Shown here one piece after another: positions 62,418-64,000 of a stretch of 64,000 nt of DNA. Positions within the stretch are counted from its first letter, which is position 1, and every line of letters begins with the position of its first letter. A model generated the notes under the pieces. That model was not told the DNA's origin, searched no databases, and saw only the letters and a program-made list of their open reading frames with translations. A program made the translations under genes and the position numbers. This DNA comes from an uncultured Bacteroidia bacterium (GTDB lineage Bacteria > Bacteroidota > Bacteroidia > Bacteroidales > UBA932), in NCBI GenBank assembly GCA_902769525.1, contig CACXPG010000007.1:57418-121417 (forward strand), in the 5' to 3' direction.

Positions 62418-63683
62418 TCAGCCGTGGATTTTGAGGGAGACGGTTTCTATCCTCTTCTTCGAAGTCTTGAGGATTGTGAAGGAGATATTCCCTATCCGGA
62501 ATGTCTCCTTTTCTTTTGGAATGAATCCGAGGTTGTAGAGTATAAGGCCGGCGAGAGTTTCATAGGCGTCGTCTTCCGGTATTGACAGTTCGTGGCGGCG
62601 GTTGATATCCTTCACGTCCAGCCTTGCGGAGAACACCCATTCCTTGTCGGAGATTTTCTTTTCCACAAATTCGTTGCGGTCCAGCTCGTCGTCTATTTCG
62701 CCGAAGATTTCTTCTATCAGGTCTTCCAGGGTTATGATTCCTTCTGTTCCGCCGTATTCATCCAGAACAGCAACTATATTCTCGCGGCGGGAGGTCATCT
62801 TTTCCAGAAGGGTGCGGGCGTCCATATCCATAGGAACGTGAGTGATAGGGCGCAGTATTTCCTGGATGGATTTTCTGCCTTCTGTCAGAAGGTCTTTGCT
62901 CAGCACATAGCCTATGATGTCGTCCAGGGTTTCCCTGTACACAATGATTCTGGAATAGCCCGTATCCACAAACAGAGAGAGCAGGTCTTCTATGCTGTCT
63001 TCTATGTCTATAGCCACTATCTCTGTCCTCGGAATCAGGCACTCCTTTATCTTGGTGGAGGAGAAGTCCATAGCGTTCTGGAAAATCTCTATGTCAGACG
63101 GAACGTCATCTCCCTGGGCGTCTTCCACCTCCTCGGAAAGGTTCATCAGGTCCGTCGTGTCGAACTTTGCGGAATCTTGCGAATCCGGCTGGGCGGCGAC
63201 GGTTCTCTTCTTCCCTATTATCAGATATGCAAGATGGTTGGTAAGCCAGGTAAGCGGATAGAACAGGTGGTAGAAGAAAAGAATGACCCTGTACAGAGAC
63301 GAGAACACCTTGTTGGCGTTCAGAAGGCACAGCGCCTTGGGCAGATACTCGGCCGTTATCATCACTATAAGGGTGGCCACTATTGTCTCGATGATTATTA
63401 TCAGCGACGTGTGGGTGGTTATGTGCGCGGTAAGGAACGGATTAAGCAGACGGGCCGCGGCTATACTGTAGATGACCACAAAGATGTTGTTGCCCATAAG
63501 CAAGGAGGATATCAGATCTCCCTCGTTGTTTATGAACCTGTCCATAGCGATAGCATATTTCTTCCCTTCTTTCTTGTCCAGGGCCACCTTGAGACGGTTG
63601 CAATGCAGAAAAGCCATCTCATACCCGGAAAAAAGGGCGCAGAAGCACAGTGCCACTATCACTATGATGATGTTCCAAACCAT
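62418..63683 (-). CDS. CNNM/CorC-family membrane protein (hemolysin-like, DUF21-CBS-CorC_HlyC)
   Basis: A 421-residue protein: DUF21 transmembrane domain with about three to four helices (1-150), a pair of CBS domains (about 210-335, IPRTEIVAIDIEDSIEDLL; GGTEGIITLEDLIEEIFGEI) and a C-terminal CorC_HlyC transporter-associated domain. Usually a magnesium/cobalt efflux or sensing protein. It follows lptC by 1 base, the order also seen in other Bacteroidales. Confidence 0.9.
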   Translation of the reverse strand: MVWNIIIVIVALCFCALFSGYEMAFLHCNRLKVALDKKEGKKYAIAMDRFINNEGDLISSLLMGNNIFVVIYSIAAARLLNPFLTAHITTHTSLIIIIETIVATLIVMITAEYLPKALCLLNANKVFSSLYRVILFFYHLFYPLTWLTNHLAYLIIGKKRTVAAQPDSQDSAKFDTTDLMNLSEEVEDAQGDDVPSDIEIFQNAMDFSSTKIKECLIPRTEIVAIDIEDSIEDLLSLFVDTGYSRIIVYRETLDDIIGYVLSKDLLTEGRKSIQEILRPITHVPMDMDARTLLEKMTSRRENIVAVLDEYGGTEGIITLEDLIEEIFGEIDDELDRNEFVEKKISDKEWVFSARLDVKDINRRHELSIPEDDAYETLAGLILYNLGFIPKEKETFRIGNISFTILKTSKKRIETVSLKIHG

Positions 63684-63684
63684 A

Positions 63685-64000
63685 TCACAAAGTCCTGAGC
63701 ACAGGACCTACAAAATTGGCGGTGTCCACGTAAGTGGAATCTTCCTCGAGGCGGCTGAAAGAGTCAAACGGGCGCAGTATCTGGGCGTGGCGGGCCATTT
63801 CATCGCTTTCCATTCCATATCCCTGCATGAATCCTTGCGGGGAAGACATTTTGACAAAGCAGTGGGTGAAAATGCGGTGGCCGTATCTGTCCCAGTACAG
63901 CGTGTCGGTTTCCATTTTCTGCCCGTTGATATAGTTCATTATGACCACATCGCCGAACACCTCCCACTTTTCCTCTTTGTTTTTTATGTCTGTATGCTTG
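63685..64000 (-). CDS. lptC: LptC, LPS-export ABC transporter periplasmic component (partial, N-terminus cut)
   Basis: About 104 C-terminal residues are visible; the frame is open to the window edge, so the start and membrane anchor lie outside. The part VFGDVVIMNYINGQKMETD, LYWDRYGHRIFTHCFVKM and MQGYGMESDE matches the C-terminal beta-jellyroll of LptC, which passes lipopolysaccharide to LptA. It precedes the CNNM gene by 1 base on the same strand. Confidence 0.82.
   Translation of the reverse strand, partial: KHTDIKNKEEKWEVFGDVVIMNYINGQKMETDTLYWDRYGHRIFTHCFVKMSSPQGFMQGYGMESDEMARHAQILRPFDSFSRLEEDSTYVDTANFVGPVLRTL

Noticed and set aside
62592-63698. Open frame of 368 codons antisense to the CNNM/CorC gene
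   Set aside because: Shadow of a clear DUF21-CBS protein.

Overview
The window is a gene-dense chromosomal stretch from a member of the Bacteroidetes, most likely order Bacteroidales. Supporting evidence: an S46 dipeptidyl-peptidase, 6-bladed beta-propeller lipoproteins with small NVEALA-like exported peptides, a KdsB/LptE/LptC outer-membrane set, a degenerate EF-G paralog, a YfhO membrane protein, and many intergenic copies of the Bacteroidetes -7 promoter element TAnnTTTG with few Shine-Dalgarno-like sites. I cannot name the genus. No rRNA, tRNA, CRISPR array, IS element or prophage was seen. No gap between genes exceeds about 220 bases.

Region 1 (1-8136, minus strand, visibly AT-richer than the rest) looks like an accessory block. 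From its upstream end it carries a BlaI-type repressor, a small ExbB/MotA-like membrane protein and a short BlaR1-type M56 metalloprotease. A new promoter follows, then two tandem cassettes, each with a small Cys-rich exported peptide, a 6-bladed propeller lipoprotein, and a thioredoxin-fold lipoprotein with a CxxC motif. A TolC-type outer-membrane channel and an HlyD-type lipoprotein adaptor, cut by the window edge, come last. Together they suggest a peptide maturation and export system, the best candidate here for something undescribed.

Region 2 (8144-22000) is envelope and secretion core: a large MscS channel, a GHL10 glycosidase, a rhomboid, a porin-like barrel, a nitrilase, an OmpA lipoprotein, a LOG-family protein, a PspC-PadR-PspC operon with a twin palindromic operator, and the EBP-LptE-TPR-SecG cluster.

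Region 3 (22000-28960) holds kdsB, an OmpA/TPR protein, a glycosyltransferase, a retropepsin-PDZ protein, a winged-helix Fic protein lacking the catalytic His but carrying a four-site operator, and a FISUMP-type lipoprotein.

Region 4 (28961-50300) is mostly housekeeping: lepA, split transketolase, an ECF sigma operon, trmN6, a LolD-like ATPase, an EF-G2-type factor lacking key GTPase residues, glycerate kinase, dipeptidyl-peptidase 7-like protease, Mrp, rnhB, yqeY, aspS, rsmA, an ABC permease and mutS.

Region 5 (50339-64000) has a serine hydrolase, a glycosyltransferase, YfhO, an NSS transporter, folA-thyA, an EEP-family nuclease/phosphatase, ychF, a PpiD-like foldase, a CNNM/CorC protein and the 3' part of lptC. 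Convergent neighbours repeatedly share a CTAG stop overlap.
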